From Ctenosaura bakeri (taxonomy: Eukaryota; Chordata; Lepidosauria; Squamata; Iguanidae): DNA of 64,000 nt. The position numbers and the translations under genes are program-made. Under the pieces are notes generated by a model. It searched no databases, was not told the DNA's origin, and saw only the letters and a program-made list of their open reading frames with translations. Location of the stretch: positions 124,001 through 188,000 of the forward strand of contig CAOLHI010001849.1 of assembly GCA_948474755.1 (NCBI GenBank), read 5' to 3'. Positions 1 through 11,200 of the stretch are shown one piece after another (position 1 is the first letter of the stretch; each line of letters opens with the position of its first letter).

Positions 1-1680
1 CTTGGTCTCCCTGTGTCCCAGTCCAACACTCAAATTGCTACAGTATGCTGGCTGAAAATGCTTTCCAGTTACATTCTTGAAATGCTTCCCTGTGACTTCT
101 GAAAATTACTTTTAAAAGGCATTTTAGGGCATTTTTAAAGGAATTTTGACTAGTTTTATGCAATTATCTAAAATTCCCCACCTCCAAAAAGTATCAAGAA
201 GTAATGAGCAATATAAGCAGTGCAGCAACTTACTTTTTGAACATTAATAAATATAGGCAAGAAATCATTTAATAAGTAATTTAATTTAATTTAATTTAGA
301 GTAAGTAATGGGGAAAATTCACTTATAAAAAGTAACTTCCTGATCTTTGCTTTAAGTGTGGCTTGCTGCTTTCTAGCTTCTTGAATTTCAAGCAAGAGGA
401 ATGAAAGGTCAGAGAAATGCCTCTTCATCTACTTGTTGTCATTTTGGCTTTGTACTCTCTCATCCTTTAACAAAGAGTCGTGCTGATTTGCAATGTGTTC
501 TTATTTCCCATTTATTTTCTTCCTTGAAAGCAAGGCCAGAAGAATGGTGTCCGTCCTTGTTGTCTTCTGCAAATATTAATCCTGTGATTTTGATCAACAT
601 GAAATAAGCCCGGAGATAGGGCACTGTCTAGATCAGCTTCTGTGAAACTAGAAAACTGAAATTATTTTGTTAAATTGTGTGTGAAAGTCAACTTTTGTCA
701 AAAATCTCTTGCTGTGACTAGATGCTTACAAAATGCAATATATTTCTTTTCTTTAGCAGATCATCACCTAAATGCAATTTTACCAGCAGCCTTTTTTTTC
801 CAGCTAAATGAAACTGTAATTCAAGCTGTCTTGCAAGTCTTCTGCTTTACTTCACAATCATGCCTTCCTCATTCCAAAGACTGTTAAGTTGTGTGTGTGT
901 TTACCTTGACCTGTATCAGCTGTATCAAACATTTTTGTCCTAGTTCTCCAAAGATCAAAACAGCTAATACAACTTTTAAACAAGAAAGGGTATTTCTTGT
1001 TAATGTTAAATATGTTTTTCTAAATGTTGGTGTAATTTTGGTCCTTCTTTCATGGCATTGCCTTTTCCTGCTTCACATTCTTTCATGAAAGTCAGCTGTG
1101 AACTTGGAAAAGTTACTTGCATGGGTTGCTGTGGGATGCTGGAAATTATTGCCCAAGCAAGTAACTTTTCCAGCCTGTAGGTGAACTGAATTTTCTCTGC
1201 CTGCATCTTTTGTGAGTTAGAGTTTGTGGACATATGGAGCAAGATGGTATATCGGAATTTTGAATGTCCTACCAGACCATTTCAGTTGGATTCATACTTA
1301 GAGAAGATTCATTGAAATCAGTGGGTCTTAAGATTGTTATGGCCTTAACCCATTGATGTCAGGGGTCTACTCTGAGTATAATTAGGTCTTGATTCAACCC
1401 TTTGTTGCATCAGAGAAAAGTGTTATTCAATAATTGAGTTATAGAGTAGGAACTAAATCCAGTACAGTAGACCTGTTGAAAAGAATGGGACATGTTAGCC
1501 ACCACTTACCTACATCTGATTGTCTTCATGAATCTGCTCCGGTGGAGACTAATATTGGATTTTGACCTTGGAAGGGACCTTTGTATGGCTCTTGGGGTTC
1601 TCATAGTTCTCTGTCCTTGAAAAAAAGTGGGAGGTGGGTGGCAATGACGGACTGCTCTTCCAGATACCTGCAAGGGCTAC
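1..1680. other. no gene seen, AT-rich
   Basis: Ordinary AT-rich intergenic DNA with only short chance open frames and no recognised repeat. I see no splice-supported exon. Confidence 0.5.
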
Positions 1681-1684
1681 AGTT

Positions 1685-1825
1685 TTTGTTGTTATTGTCA
1701 CTGTTTGCCATCAAGTCAACTTCAGCTTGTGGTGACCGTATGAAGGAGAGACTTCCAGAAGCCCCTGTCATTAACAGCCCTGCTCGGGTCTTGCAAAATC
1801 AGAACTGCAGTTTCATTTATTGAAT
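1685..1825 (-). mobile_element. Bov-B LINE 3' end relic
   Basis: The stretch with the CAAGTCAACTT and GGTGACC motifs followed by CAACAGCCCTGCTCGGGTCTTGCAA-like sequence matches the 3' end of squamate Bov-B (RTE-clade) LINEs read on the minus strand. It is short and heavily 5' truncated. Confidence 0.55.
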
Positions 1826-1829
1826 ATAT

Positions 1830-2975
1830 CGAATCAAGGGGAAAAAAAGTCCCCAAATGCCTCCCATAATCCTCTAGGAGCTATGGAGGACATTGTGGCC
1901 AATTTTTGGGCCCTTTTGGTCCATTTTAAGCCTTTTTAAACATTAGGAAGTGGCCAGAAGTTTCCTGTTTTAGAATCGATTTCTCCTGGATAAAAAAATA
2001 AAATAAAAAAAAGGGCAAAAGTGACACCCATTCCCCCCAGAAGGTATTTGAAGATATGCTGGTAGCTAGTTTTAAGTCTTGATCAGTTTTAAATTTTGAG
2101 GTAGCATTTGTTTTTAAATAGCATTTTGTGAAGTTCCCATCATGCTTTACTACCTAACCATTTTTAGGACCATTGAAAGTTGAGATATGTCAATGTCAAC
2201 ATGAAATAAATATAGATCTTTGGGATCCACCTCTCATGTATTGATTGCTTCAGATCGTACTGGTCACAGACTATCACATATTAGCTGAAAGTGGCAAGAA
2301 CATGTAAGGTAAAAGCACAGATATTTTAAAACAACAACAAAGTGCCAATAATTCAATCTGGACAGAGCGCTTTGCAAGGTGACCGCTTGCATGAATACAT
2401 GAAATGAACTAAAAGGATTGCTCACGCATTCCTGATCAATACTTTACATGTATTAAGTAATTTGTGTGGTGCTGAGCCTTGGTGTATTACTTGTCCCATA
2501 TTCAGTGTCGTCTTTTGATGCTTTGGCCTCCATGGATAGTAAAGGCAGGTGCGTCTCTGCAACTCACAAAACCTAAGAGAAAGCTCTCAGTGGCAAGTCT
2601 TTTATCTCCATCTGTATCTGAATCTTAGAGTCCCTTTTCCAATTACTGCACTAATTGTTTAAGAGATTGCTAGAATAAAAAAGAATTTTGAATCACTAAT
2701 CTGTTTTTTAAAGGGACTTAACGCTCTCGGAACCTGAGCTACATACTTCTTAAATTAATTTTCTTCATGAATACTTCTTTCTCTATACAGATTTGTCAGT
2801 CAGAACACCCTACTGTGCTGCTGCTTTTGTCTTTTCTTCAGACACCTGGCTTATTAGTCATGCATTCTCTCATTCTGCACCCTCCATCTCTTCAGCTTCT
2901 TCCTCCTTGCCATGCAACCCACTCATTTTGGAAATAAAATACAGTGAAGACCGGGGTGATCAGAACTGAATTGGC
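1830..2975. other. no gene seen
   Basis: AT-rich sequence with A-runs near 1993-2013; no exon or classified repeat recognised. Confidence 0.45.
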
Positions 2976-2979
2976 AGGA

Positions 2980-3045
2980 ATATTTATTTATTTATTTATT
3001 TAAACCCTTTCCACATTTTTTCTATTTTATTTTTTTAAAAAAATG
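2980..3045. repeat. TTTA simple repeat and A/T-rich low complexity
   Basis: Several TTTA units followed by T- and A-runs, like the tail at the 3' end of squamate L2-type elements. Confidence 0.6.
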
Positions 3046-3489
3046 AATGCAATGTTACAGCTATATAGGCTTTGAGACCTCATCTGTAAAAGATATAAAA
3101 AACCAGCAACAACTCACATAATAATCCCAACAGAACAGCAGAATGCAACTAAGAAAAGGAGCAATACAACTCTTAATATATATTGAGCATGAAAAATACA
3201 CTCAGCCTCAACTATATTTCTTCCCTGAGTGCCATGTTTCTACTACGGATGGACGAATGTGTCAGTTTTGCATTCTCCTGCTTTTGATTTTTTTTTTTTA
3301 CTTGCAAGTTCCTTCCTTTAGATTTATGTAATTTGTTTTGCAAATTTTGGTAAATTATTCTAAAAAAATGAAAAGAATGAAATTCTTATTTGAACAGCCC
3401 AAGTCAATAGGAACAACTGTTCCTACCATTAAGAGAATCATGCATTTGCTTGCTGTGTAGCTATCAACTGCACTCAGTTAACTCAGCTG

Positions 3490-3705
3490 TGGGGATAAGA
3501 AAGGAGAGGGGCTGAGTCTTTCCAAGAGATTCAGAAAAACCAAACTGCTACAGCCTCTCCTAGCTTGTGTGTACTTTTTCATTAGTAATGTTTTGTGCAA
3601 TCTTCCTCAAAAATAACTTTTGCTATTATGACTACACTCTGACGTTGCTTGGCCAGACATGTCCTGGTTTTCTTCTGTGAAATGTTGGAGAGTATGAACT
3701 TGGTT
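3490..3705 (-). repeat. unclassified interspersed repeat, family A (partial)
   Basis: Shares with 4575-4935, 32850-33200 and others the ordered motifs GGAGAGGGGC, CTCCTAGCTTGTGTG, TTGCTTGGCCAGACATGTCC and AAATGTTGGAGAGTATG. No coding capacity is seen. Confidence 0.6.
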
Positions 3706-4574
3706 TCATGATTTGTCAGCTTCTGGCAATTGAAGGCAACAGATCCACTTTTAATGGCTTTTACCATTAGGAAATTCAGGATGAAGAAACTCAGATTCTG
3801 CAACTGAACACAGGCCATCCTGGGGTCCCAATCAAGTTCTCTGGGGTTTTGCAAGAGTTTGGTGGGGTTCTACCTTTTGTATGAGGTTCTCCCATCTGCT
3901 AAAATGTTCAAGTCTATCTCCTGTGGATTCTCCTTATTGAATTTTAAGTTAAAATATGCTAGCATTTTTGGTTTCATGCTTTCTCCTTTGGCCTCGACTG
4001 CTGCTAAAGTATAGCCCACAAGAACTTCTCCGAAACTGAATGTGGCCACCAAAAGCAATTCCTCGCTGTTGAAGAAATTTCTTTGAATGTTTATCCCAAA
4101 TCTGTTTCCCTGGCCATTCTGCCTTTTGCCAATGGCTGATCTGGGGCAACAGTGGACAAGTCAGTTGTACAATAGGCCTTCAGATTCAGTAGGTCCCTCA
4201 TATCCTTGACGAATAAGTTCCCAGAATCCATGTGGGTGGCAAAAAGTCCATTTGCTTTCTTGGTGAAGAGAGGGGTGAGGGATACTGGGCTTGTGGGCTT
4301 TGTGTGTGTCTCTCTCTCTGCTGATGAAGAGCATCTGTCTCCTTCCTCAGTGTAGAGACTCATGGGAAGCCCAGCTCTGCCTGGATGGATGCTTCTATTG
4401 CTGGCTGTACAGAGCAAGGATCCTAGCCAGTAGCCGTGGAGCAGATTGTGGGTATGTGAAACCATGAATACTGCTCATGTAGTTTTGGGGTACCGACTGT
4501 ATTTGAAGACAGCTGTCAGGTCTCTCTGCAAGCTTCTCTTCTCCAGGGTAAGTATATCCAGCTACTTCAATGGT

Positions 4575-4935
4575 TCCTCACAGGACTTGCATACTCTCCA
4601 ATTGTCCTGATTTGGCAGGCACAGTTGCGATTAATCCTATTGTTGTCCCACTTTTCCAACCTGCTCTTACTCTCTCCTTTGATCCTCAACTTCCTTCAAT
4701 TGCTGCTACTAAGTTCAAATTGCAAAAGTAGTAGTACTCAACTCAGCAGAGGGAAAGAGAGAGGGTGGGGGTAGAATCTTGCCCTTCCCTGGAGGCTCAG
4801 CCAAAGGTAAACTGCTGCAGCATCTCCTAGTCTGAGTGTTCTTCCTAATTTTGCCTTCTTGACCACACTCTGATGTTGCTTGGCCAGACATGTCTTGATT
4901 TTTAATCTGTGAAATATTGGAGAGCAAGAACTTGG
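4575..4935 (-). repeat. unclassified interspersed repeat, family A (near complete)
   Basis: Runs from CATACTCTCCAA to TTGGAGAGCAAG, so its ends are short inverted repeats (CTCTCCAA / TTGGAGAG). About 360 bp, non-coding, with a purine-rich centre. The ends suggest a non-autonomous DNA transposon but I do not recognise the superfamily. Confidence 0.6.
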
Positions 4936-5929
4936 TTTTTATGATTTCAACTTCTGGCCACTTTTCAGTTCCTCATTGTTTTTCTTAAAATATGATGCGT
5001 AGTACTAGATAGATGTGACCTGTCCAGTTGAACAGAATGGAAAATTTACTAATAATTCATTTAGTAGGACACTAGATTGCATATCAACTAACCTTGATTC
5101 ATGTTTAGAACAGCTTTGTGTTCTCCTCCTGTTATACTCAAGCTTTGGACCTTCAGATATTTTGGACTTCAGCTCCCAGAATGCCTTACCCTTGGTCATG
5201 CTAGCTGGGACTTTGGAGAGGTGAAGTCCAAAACATCTAGAGAACTAAAGGCTGAGAACCTCATGCTCGTTTACAGGGAGAGCTTTCACTTCAAAGGGCA
5301 GCCAGAGGTATTTTAGAAGTGTTCTTGCAAAGCATTTTGCTGTGAAGGGTAATAGTCCCTTCTCTTTCATTCCAAGCGCAGAAGCTGTCCTGGCTGGCAA
5401 TTGAATCTTGCATCATTATGATGGAACATCCCTTTCTTTCTAGGGCAGGGGTGGACATTATACAGCCCTCCAAATGCTGAATTGCAATCCTCCTTTTGAT
5501 TGCCAGATCTCAGGGCCTGGCCCTGAGTCTCCAATTTCCACGGGTCACCTCCAGGTGAGAGATAAGGGTGCTCCAGTTTTGCTGGATTCATCCCCAAGCA
5601 AGAGGAAGGGCTGTGTGCAGATCTCCAGCTTGGTTTGCAAGACTTGATTTCTCCTGCAACAGATTCTCCAGGATGGGTGGGGAATCTGTGTATTTATTGA
5701 GTTAGATTCTTTGTTACCTCCCAGTCATAATGATGCTGGGGCTCACACTCAGCTCTACATCTATCTTCTCATGAGAAGCAGGTAGGCTACATTGAAGGTT
5801 TCTTATCCCATCTCCTTAAGATTTGTGTCACAATTTCCAAACAGGAACAAAAGTTCTGCCTTTGACTCTGTCTCTGTTTCTCTGTGTGTGTGTCTGAATG
5901 ACAAACGGGGGCAACTGCAATTGGTACTT

Positions 5930-6020
5930 AATTGTGGTTGTGCCTTTAAGTTGTTTCCAACTTACGGCAGCCCTAAAGTGAACCCCCTGGAGGGTCCCAT
6001 GGACAGAAAAGTGGCCTCTG
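5930..6020 (-). mobile_element. Sauria/Bov-B-type SINE tail fragment
   Basis: Reads as the reverse of the usual tail (TTTAAGTTGTTTCCAACTTACGG, then CCCTAAAGTGAACCCC), close to the 3' end shared by Sauria SINEs and Bov-B. Confidence 0.55.
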
Positions 6021-6426
6021 AACCCATCACATTTGCCTATTCCTGTTCTATCATTTGATGAACAGTCAACATTAGCATGGAAGTGAATCTGAGAATGCTC
6101 TTAAGAAGAGCCTGACATCAAGATCTCAAGATCAAACCTGTATTTCATATTTAAAAAAGAACAGTTGGAGTCATGGCTCGGTGGCAGAATGTCTGCTCTG
6201 CATGCAGAAACGGGCAGGTTCAGTCCCTGGGACCAAGTAGGAAGTGATGTCCCTGTAAAAACCAAAAAAACCAAACCAGAAACAAAACACCCCTCTGAAC
6301 CTTAAGCCTTGGACATCTGCTGCCAGACAGAGGGAATGAACTAAGAAACAATTTTCTGCCTTGAGGGAAAGGACAAGATGCACCAATCTGGCTACAGAGG
6401 ATCCCTTTACTGAACTTGAGAGCCAG

Positions 6427-6564
6427 GCCATTTGCGCACTAGACTGTTATAGCACTATTATTCCACTTTCAACATCCTATGGAATCCTGGGGTTTGCAGT
6501 TTCGGGAGGGGCCGGATGTTGAAAGTGGAATAATAGCGCTATAACAGTCTAGTGTGCAAATGGC
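6427..6564. mobile_element. hairpin MITE, family H1
   Basis: Almost perfect foldback of 138 bp: GCCATTTGCGCACTAGACTG at one end and its complement at the other, meeting at a short loop near 6500-6515. Flanks are GCCAG and CCCAG, a four-of-five match consistent with a 5-bp target duplication. Confidence 0.85.
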
Positions 6565-6635
6565 CCCAGTGTGATATAATGGTATTTGATGGAATGTGGG
6601 CAATCCAGGTTCACCCCCCCCAACTGCTGTGTGAA

Positions 6636-6740
6636 ACATGTAATTGGGTAACAGCTCCCATGACCTCTGGCAAGCACAGCTAAGGATGAGGGATTGTGGG
6701 AGCTGTAGTCCTACAACATCTGGGGGAGCCACAGTTGCTT
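6636..6740. repeat. dispersed 'TTGTAGTCC' foldback repeat
   Basis: Carries the pattern GGGAGCTGTAGTCCTACAACATCTGG and the complementary arm, typical of a small repeat scattered here at about twenty sites, among them 5140-5265, 8560-8640, 10890-11110, 17680-17730, 35625-35700, 44055-44115, 48735-48800, 55925-56010, 56235-56320, 58795-58850 and 62665-62755. Confidence 0.55.
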
Positions 6741-7113
6741 AGGGGGTACAGGGCAGGTGGCCAAGAACTCTCATTTCTGCCACCTCTGTGGTATTCTGTG
6801 TCTCTCAATTGCCTAAATGGCTGCAGTCAGACACAGGCAATACTAAATAAGCTTGACTAGGTATAAGAGTAGCTTTCCATGTTTTTTACAGGTTAGGATT
6901 GTAGCTTGGTTAGCAGAGCACTGGCTTTGCAAGTAGAAGGTCCCAGGTTCAATCCCCAGAAACTCCAGTTTGGAGGCTCTGGTCTAGGAAATACCCTCTA
7001 TACTAGTTGGCTAGAGGTAGGCAAATTGTGGCCCTACAGGTGATATTTGGTTTGGCCACGGACAGTGATCCAGTAGAGAGAAATGCTGGGAGATTGCTCA
7101 GAAAACTCTAAAA

Positions 7114-7729
7114 CTCTTCCAACAAAAGACTCCAGAAATGTATTTACTAAGTAAGTATGATTGATGATGATTTAGAAACACGGTGTGGCAAAATCTTGTT
7201 CTATATGACTGCTGTGACAAGGCTGTTATTTGAAAAAAAAATTGAAAATTAGATATCGTTCGAACAGAGACGATTGGACTGGATTAGTAGATATGGCTGT
7301 CATGGACAAATTGAAAATTTTAATAAGAGATGGTCATATAGAGAAATTTATTAGATTGGCATCCAGTAATTAAATATTTAAGAAGCACATGGAGTGACCT
7401 AGCAGTAGCCAACTTTTTAGATTGAGATTACATTCTATCAAATTCAGATCTTTCAGTAAGATCTTGCATGTAATAATTCAAGTAAAATATATTATAAATC
7501 TAAATAACTTATAAAACTTAATTCCAAATGCATTAGAATCAGACATGTTTCAACTACTGAGAAAGCACTGCTTTATTATAAAGGTGATATATCAACCAAA
7601 GACGGTCAGAAAGAAGTCAATGTGTATATTAAGTGATTAAAGAAAATGTGTCAAATGCTGGGTTTTTTTAACATTAACTTTTTTTATATATAATATGGAA
7701 ATTAAAAAAAAACCTCTTCCAACAAAAGA
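7114..7729 (+). mobile_element. 5'-truncated L1 insertion with 16-bp target duplication
   Basis: The 16-bp sequence CTCTTCCAACAAAAGA occurs at 7114-7129 and again, identically, at 7714-7729. Between them lies AT-rich sequence whose plus strand, though full of stops, resembles the end of L1 ORF2 (fragment MDKLKILIRDGHIEKF) and finishes in an A-rich tail. This is the signature of target-primed reverse transcription. Confidence 0.8.
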
Positions 7730-7891
7730 AATGTGCTTGTCAAATATTCCCAACTAATACGCTGTTTTATTTGGACTGTGACATCAACTCTCCTTGCATA
7801 TGTAGTTACTAGTCAACTTTAATAAGCAACCAAAGAATTTGCTCCAGATACAGAAAGGGATGAAATATATTAAGTTATCACAATACTTCAT

Positions 7892-7897
7892 TTTATT
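7892..7897 (-). promoter_or_regulatory. candidate polyadenylation signal for the ARX-like gene
   Basis: AATAAA on the minus strand about 112 nt past the stop codon of exon 5, the nearest clear hexamer. Position fits a short 3' untranslated region, but other hexamers farther downstream, including within the L1 insertion, cannot be excluded. Confidence 0.45.
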
Positions 7898-8008
7898 TTT
7901 CTCCATAGAGGGCATTTGGGTAGCATGAATTCTCCTGGGTGGGTGTTTTAGCACATGCTTTACTGCTGGATTGACTATTGCTTGGATAAGATTGCAGTCC
8001 CTGGACAG

Positions 8009-8243
8009 TTAACAAAGTTCCTTGTCAGAGCTGGAGGCGACAGAGGGGGGGACCAGGTTCGGTGGAGGGGCTTGCTGTACAGAATGTTCATTGGCTTTAA
8101 GTCGTAGCTCTGCAAGACTAGAGGTTTTCATTTCTGCCGCAAGGGGATCAGTGAAGGCTGTCGAAACAGGATCTGCTGAGGGTCCAGGAGCTTTCATTAG
8201 AACTGATGCAGTTGTCACGAGGGGGTTTAAAGTGCCAAAGAAC
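8009..8243 (-). CDS. arx-like: ARX-like exon 5 (OAR domain and stop)
   Basis: Begins after a weak acceptor (TATAG|G, with a T-rich tract upstream) and runs 77 codons to TAA 8011-8009. The first residues (FFGTLNPL) align with LFSTMAPL of ARX. The segment [14 protein letters not shown] is the OAR (otp-aristaless-rax) domain, and the end, DKELC, parallels the terminal GKEVC of ARX. The intact frame and the conserved OAR suggest the gene has been under selection until recently, despite the break in exon 4. In related proteins OAR restrains DNA binding and activation. Confidence 0.88.
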
Positions 8244-11200
8244 CTATATTCATAAGGTAGATAAAGAAAAGATCAACATCAATTACTTTAGAGTACGATG
8301 TCTTCTTTCTTAAGACACAAAGGGGTCCACAAATCCAATAGACAAAAGTTTGGCAGTTTGCTTCACGTTCTTTTCCTACAGAGTTGTCCCCTGCATGTCC
8401 TCTTAGATACATTTGGCCATAGCTCTCCTTACCCCAGCCTTCACTGCATGTTTTTAAACTGAGTCACGGGACTGTCTCCCCCAACTCTGCAGCGGAGTTC
8501 ATAATTCTGTGAGCTCTAGAGAGTGACATTTATGGGATGTCTGATTTATCTCTTAATTACAACATCCATGCTATAATTCACAGTTCTGGGAAGGATGGGA
8601 GTTGTAATCCAAAACATCTAGAGGGTACTAGGTTGTACAAAGCTGTTTCACAGAGTTCTGTCTCACCACACCGCCAGTAAGTGCAAATCAAAACTGGACA
8701 CACGTGAGGATGGAGAGATCAGACCATTTTCAGCTTGCATTGGTTTCATGTAAGGATAACTATTAAGCTTGTCCCATCCTCCATTAATCTGCAGTTGAAA
8801 AGTGTGTGGGTAGATTTCCTACATGAGAAAATAACCCCTATGGAGGCTTATATGCATTTTAGGGTAAAATATACATTTTTATAAATATATTAGGGCAAAA
8901 TAGCTTTTACATGCATTTCATCTTTATGTGTTTTTTAAAAATGGATTTTGTTATATTTTAGGAGCTGAAAAAATCACATTGCAAAATTCAGAAAATGCAG
9001 AATTGAAAAGAAAATTGTGGTCCAGTCTGCACATCCTTTCAGTTAGTACAAATCAGATTGATTCTAAATGTGGAGCAAATGAAATCCTTGTGCCTTGCTA
9101 CTGTCGAGTAAGGGTACCTGAGAATGGACAGTGAAGTCCTATACTTGTTTGATTGGAAGTGACTGAGTCCAATGGGACTTACTTGTGCTTAGAAATGCTG
9201 CCCTAGCCTTATAGATCTGGGAATGGATTTAGATATGTTTCAGATAACACGTTCTTCTCCCCCTTCTCCTTACAGCTGGTGACAGTAGATGTTAATAAGC
9301 TGCTTAATAATCTGACTTAAATAATGTACTTTTGAATAGCTGAAAATGCACGGCTGCATCTTCCACACCATGAAGAAAGAATGGACAAGAAAATCTGAGA
9401 GACAGAAGTCTTCCAACATATTTGTGATTGCAACTGAATTCAAAATCTAAATGAAAACACTGACTGCACTGGACATCTTAATAAATGATACTAGTGGAGC
9501 TAGAGATGATGCAGATGTTTCTAGATAGTTAACTCCCATGGGCCCTAGTCAGCACAGCCGATGCTGAGAATGATGGCAGCTGCAATTGGAAGGCATCTGG
9601 AAGGCCACAAGTTCCCCAGACCTGTCTTAACATCATATGTGGGCCACTGTGGACCTCTAGAAGTTCTCGGGCTACAGCTCCCACAATCCCTTACCAGTGG
9701 TTATGCTGGAAAGCGTTGAAGAGAACTGTAGACCAAAACCATTTGAAAGCCCACAGCTGTGAAGGTAGCATAAAGGCAGGTTGCTGGGCAATGGGAAGGA
9801 CTCACAGTTTTCTTAAGTGCTGCTCAACTTCACAATACCATCTGCAGATACATTCTGTCTTTGGACCCAATCCACCAAGCCCTGGGGTGAGGTGAAGAAG
9901 GCAAGATGGATAGAGGCTACTGATCCTTTTCTATGTTCTTGTTTCTTCTCTCTGATCTAGATGATTGAGCATGTGAAGGGAAAGTGGTAGCAGGGCCAAG
10001 GGGATCCAGGTGGGATCTGTGGGACCTTGCTGGGGTAGCTGCCCAACAGTACTGAGCCAGGCTCATATTTTTGTCTCTCTTTCACACATCGTCTAATTCC
10101 AGCCCAATGCTCCAGGTGAACTGGATTGCAACTCTCACTATCCCTCACCATTGGTTATGATGACTAGGGCTGATGGGAACTGTAGGCCCAAAACATTTGG
10201 AGACAGACGTCTGTCCTAGAAGCACTTTTCTACTGTAAGTTATTGCAGAAACAGGCTGGGCCAAGTTTATGTAGTAAACCATATGGAGTGGTCTAATTTC
10301 TCTCTTGCTCTTGCAATCAGTGGGGCTGCAGGTTTCAGTGAGACACAATTCTGTGCAACAATTCTGTCCAATTTAACAACATCCAGATGTGTTGAGTGGC
10401 AACTCCCCAGCCTTACATGCACACAAACTATAGTTTATCATTATGAGAATGAACCTGAATGACTTTTGGCCCACCCCGTGCCTCTGCTAATATGGGGTGG
10501 GTGCAAGGGTGAGTGTTGCTTTCCTTTTTAAACTAAAATCAGTTTAGCCCCTTGCCTGAGCCCAGAAAAGCTACGGTTTGTCTTAGCTATGATTTTCAGA
10601 AAGGTTGCTAATATTGCTCCTTCACAGCATGTGTGTGTGTGTGGGGGGGCTGCATCCCTGGCTCACCCCTCAGTTATTTTTTTTATTCTAAAAGTGTTCC
10701 CTAGAAAGATTTCCTAGAAAAACCAACCTTCGGCAGAAGCAGGATGGGCAGAGTGGAGCCCATCTACTGCACAGAAGACACAAAGCCATTTCAAAGTTTA
10801 CTAGTCCTCCCCAGTACCCCGCTTCTGGGGCAAAATTGAGTTTATAAAAATAATTCCCTGCATGTTATGAGGGGTGGGAATCATGTTATCTTCCAGAAGT
10901 TGTTGAACTGCAAGTCCAAGTCCCAGCAGCCCTACTTATCACAGCTAAGAAAGAAGGATGTGGGGAATATCGTCATCATTTCAGTTCAGCAAGACTGGGG
11001 GGATTGCAGACTTCCCCTCTGCAACAAACCATTGTCGGAAAAGAGGGATGGGGAATGTGTGCCCCTCCAAGTCTTGTTGGACTGCAAGTCCCAGCAGCCC
11101 CAGCCTGCATAGCCAGTGGTGAGGAATGCTGGAAGAAGGAATGCTGGAGAGCTATCCTGTTATAAGCTGCTGCATTAGCTTTCCTATGGGATGAGCTCTG

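Noticed and set aside
8928..9134. Possible plus-strand exon after a TTTTAG acceptor-like site
   Set aside because: No partner exon or domain, and it falls inside an intron of the minus-strand gene.
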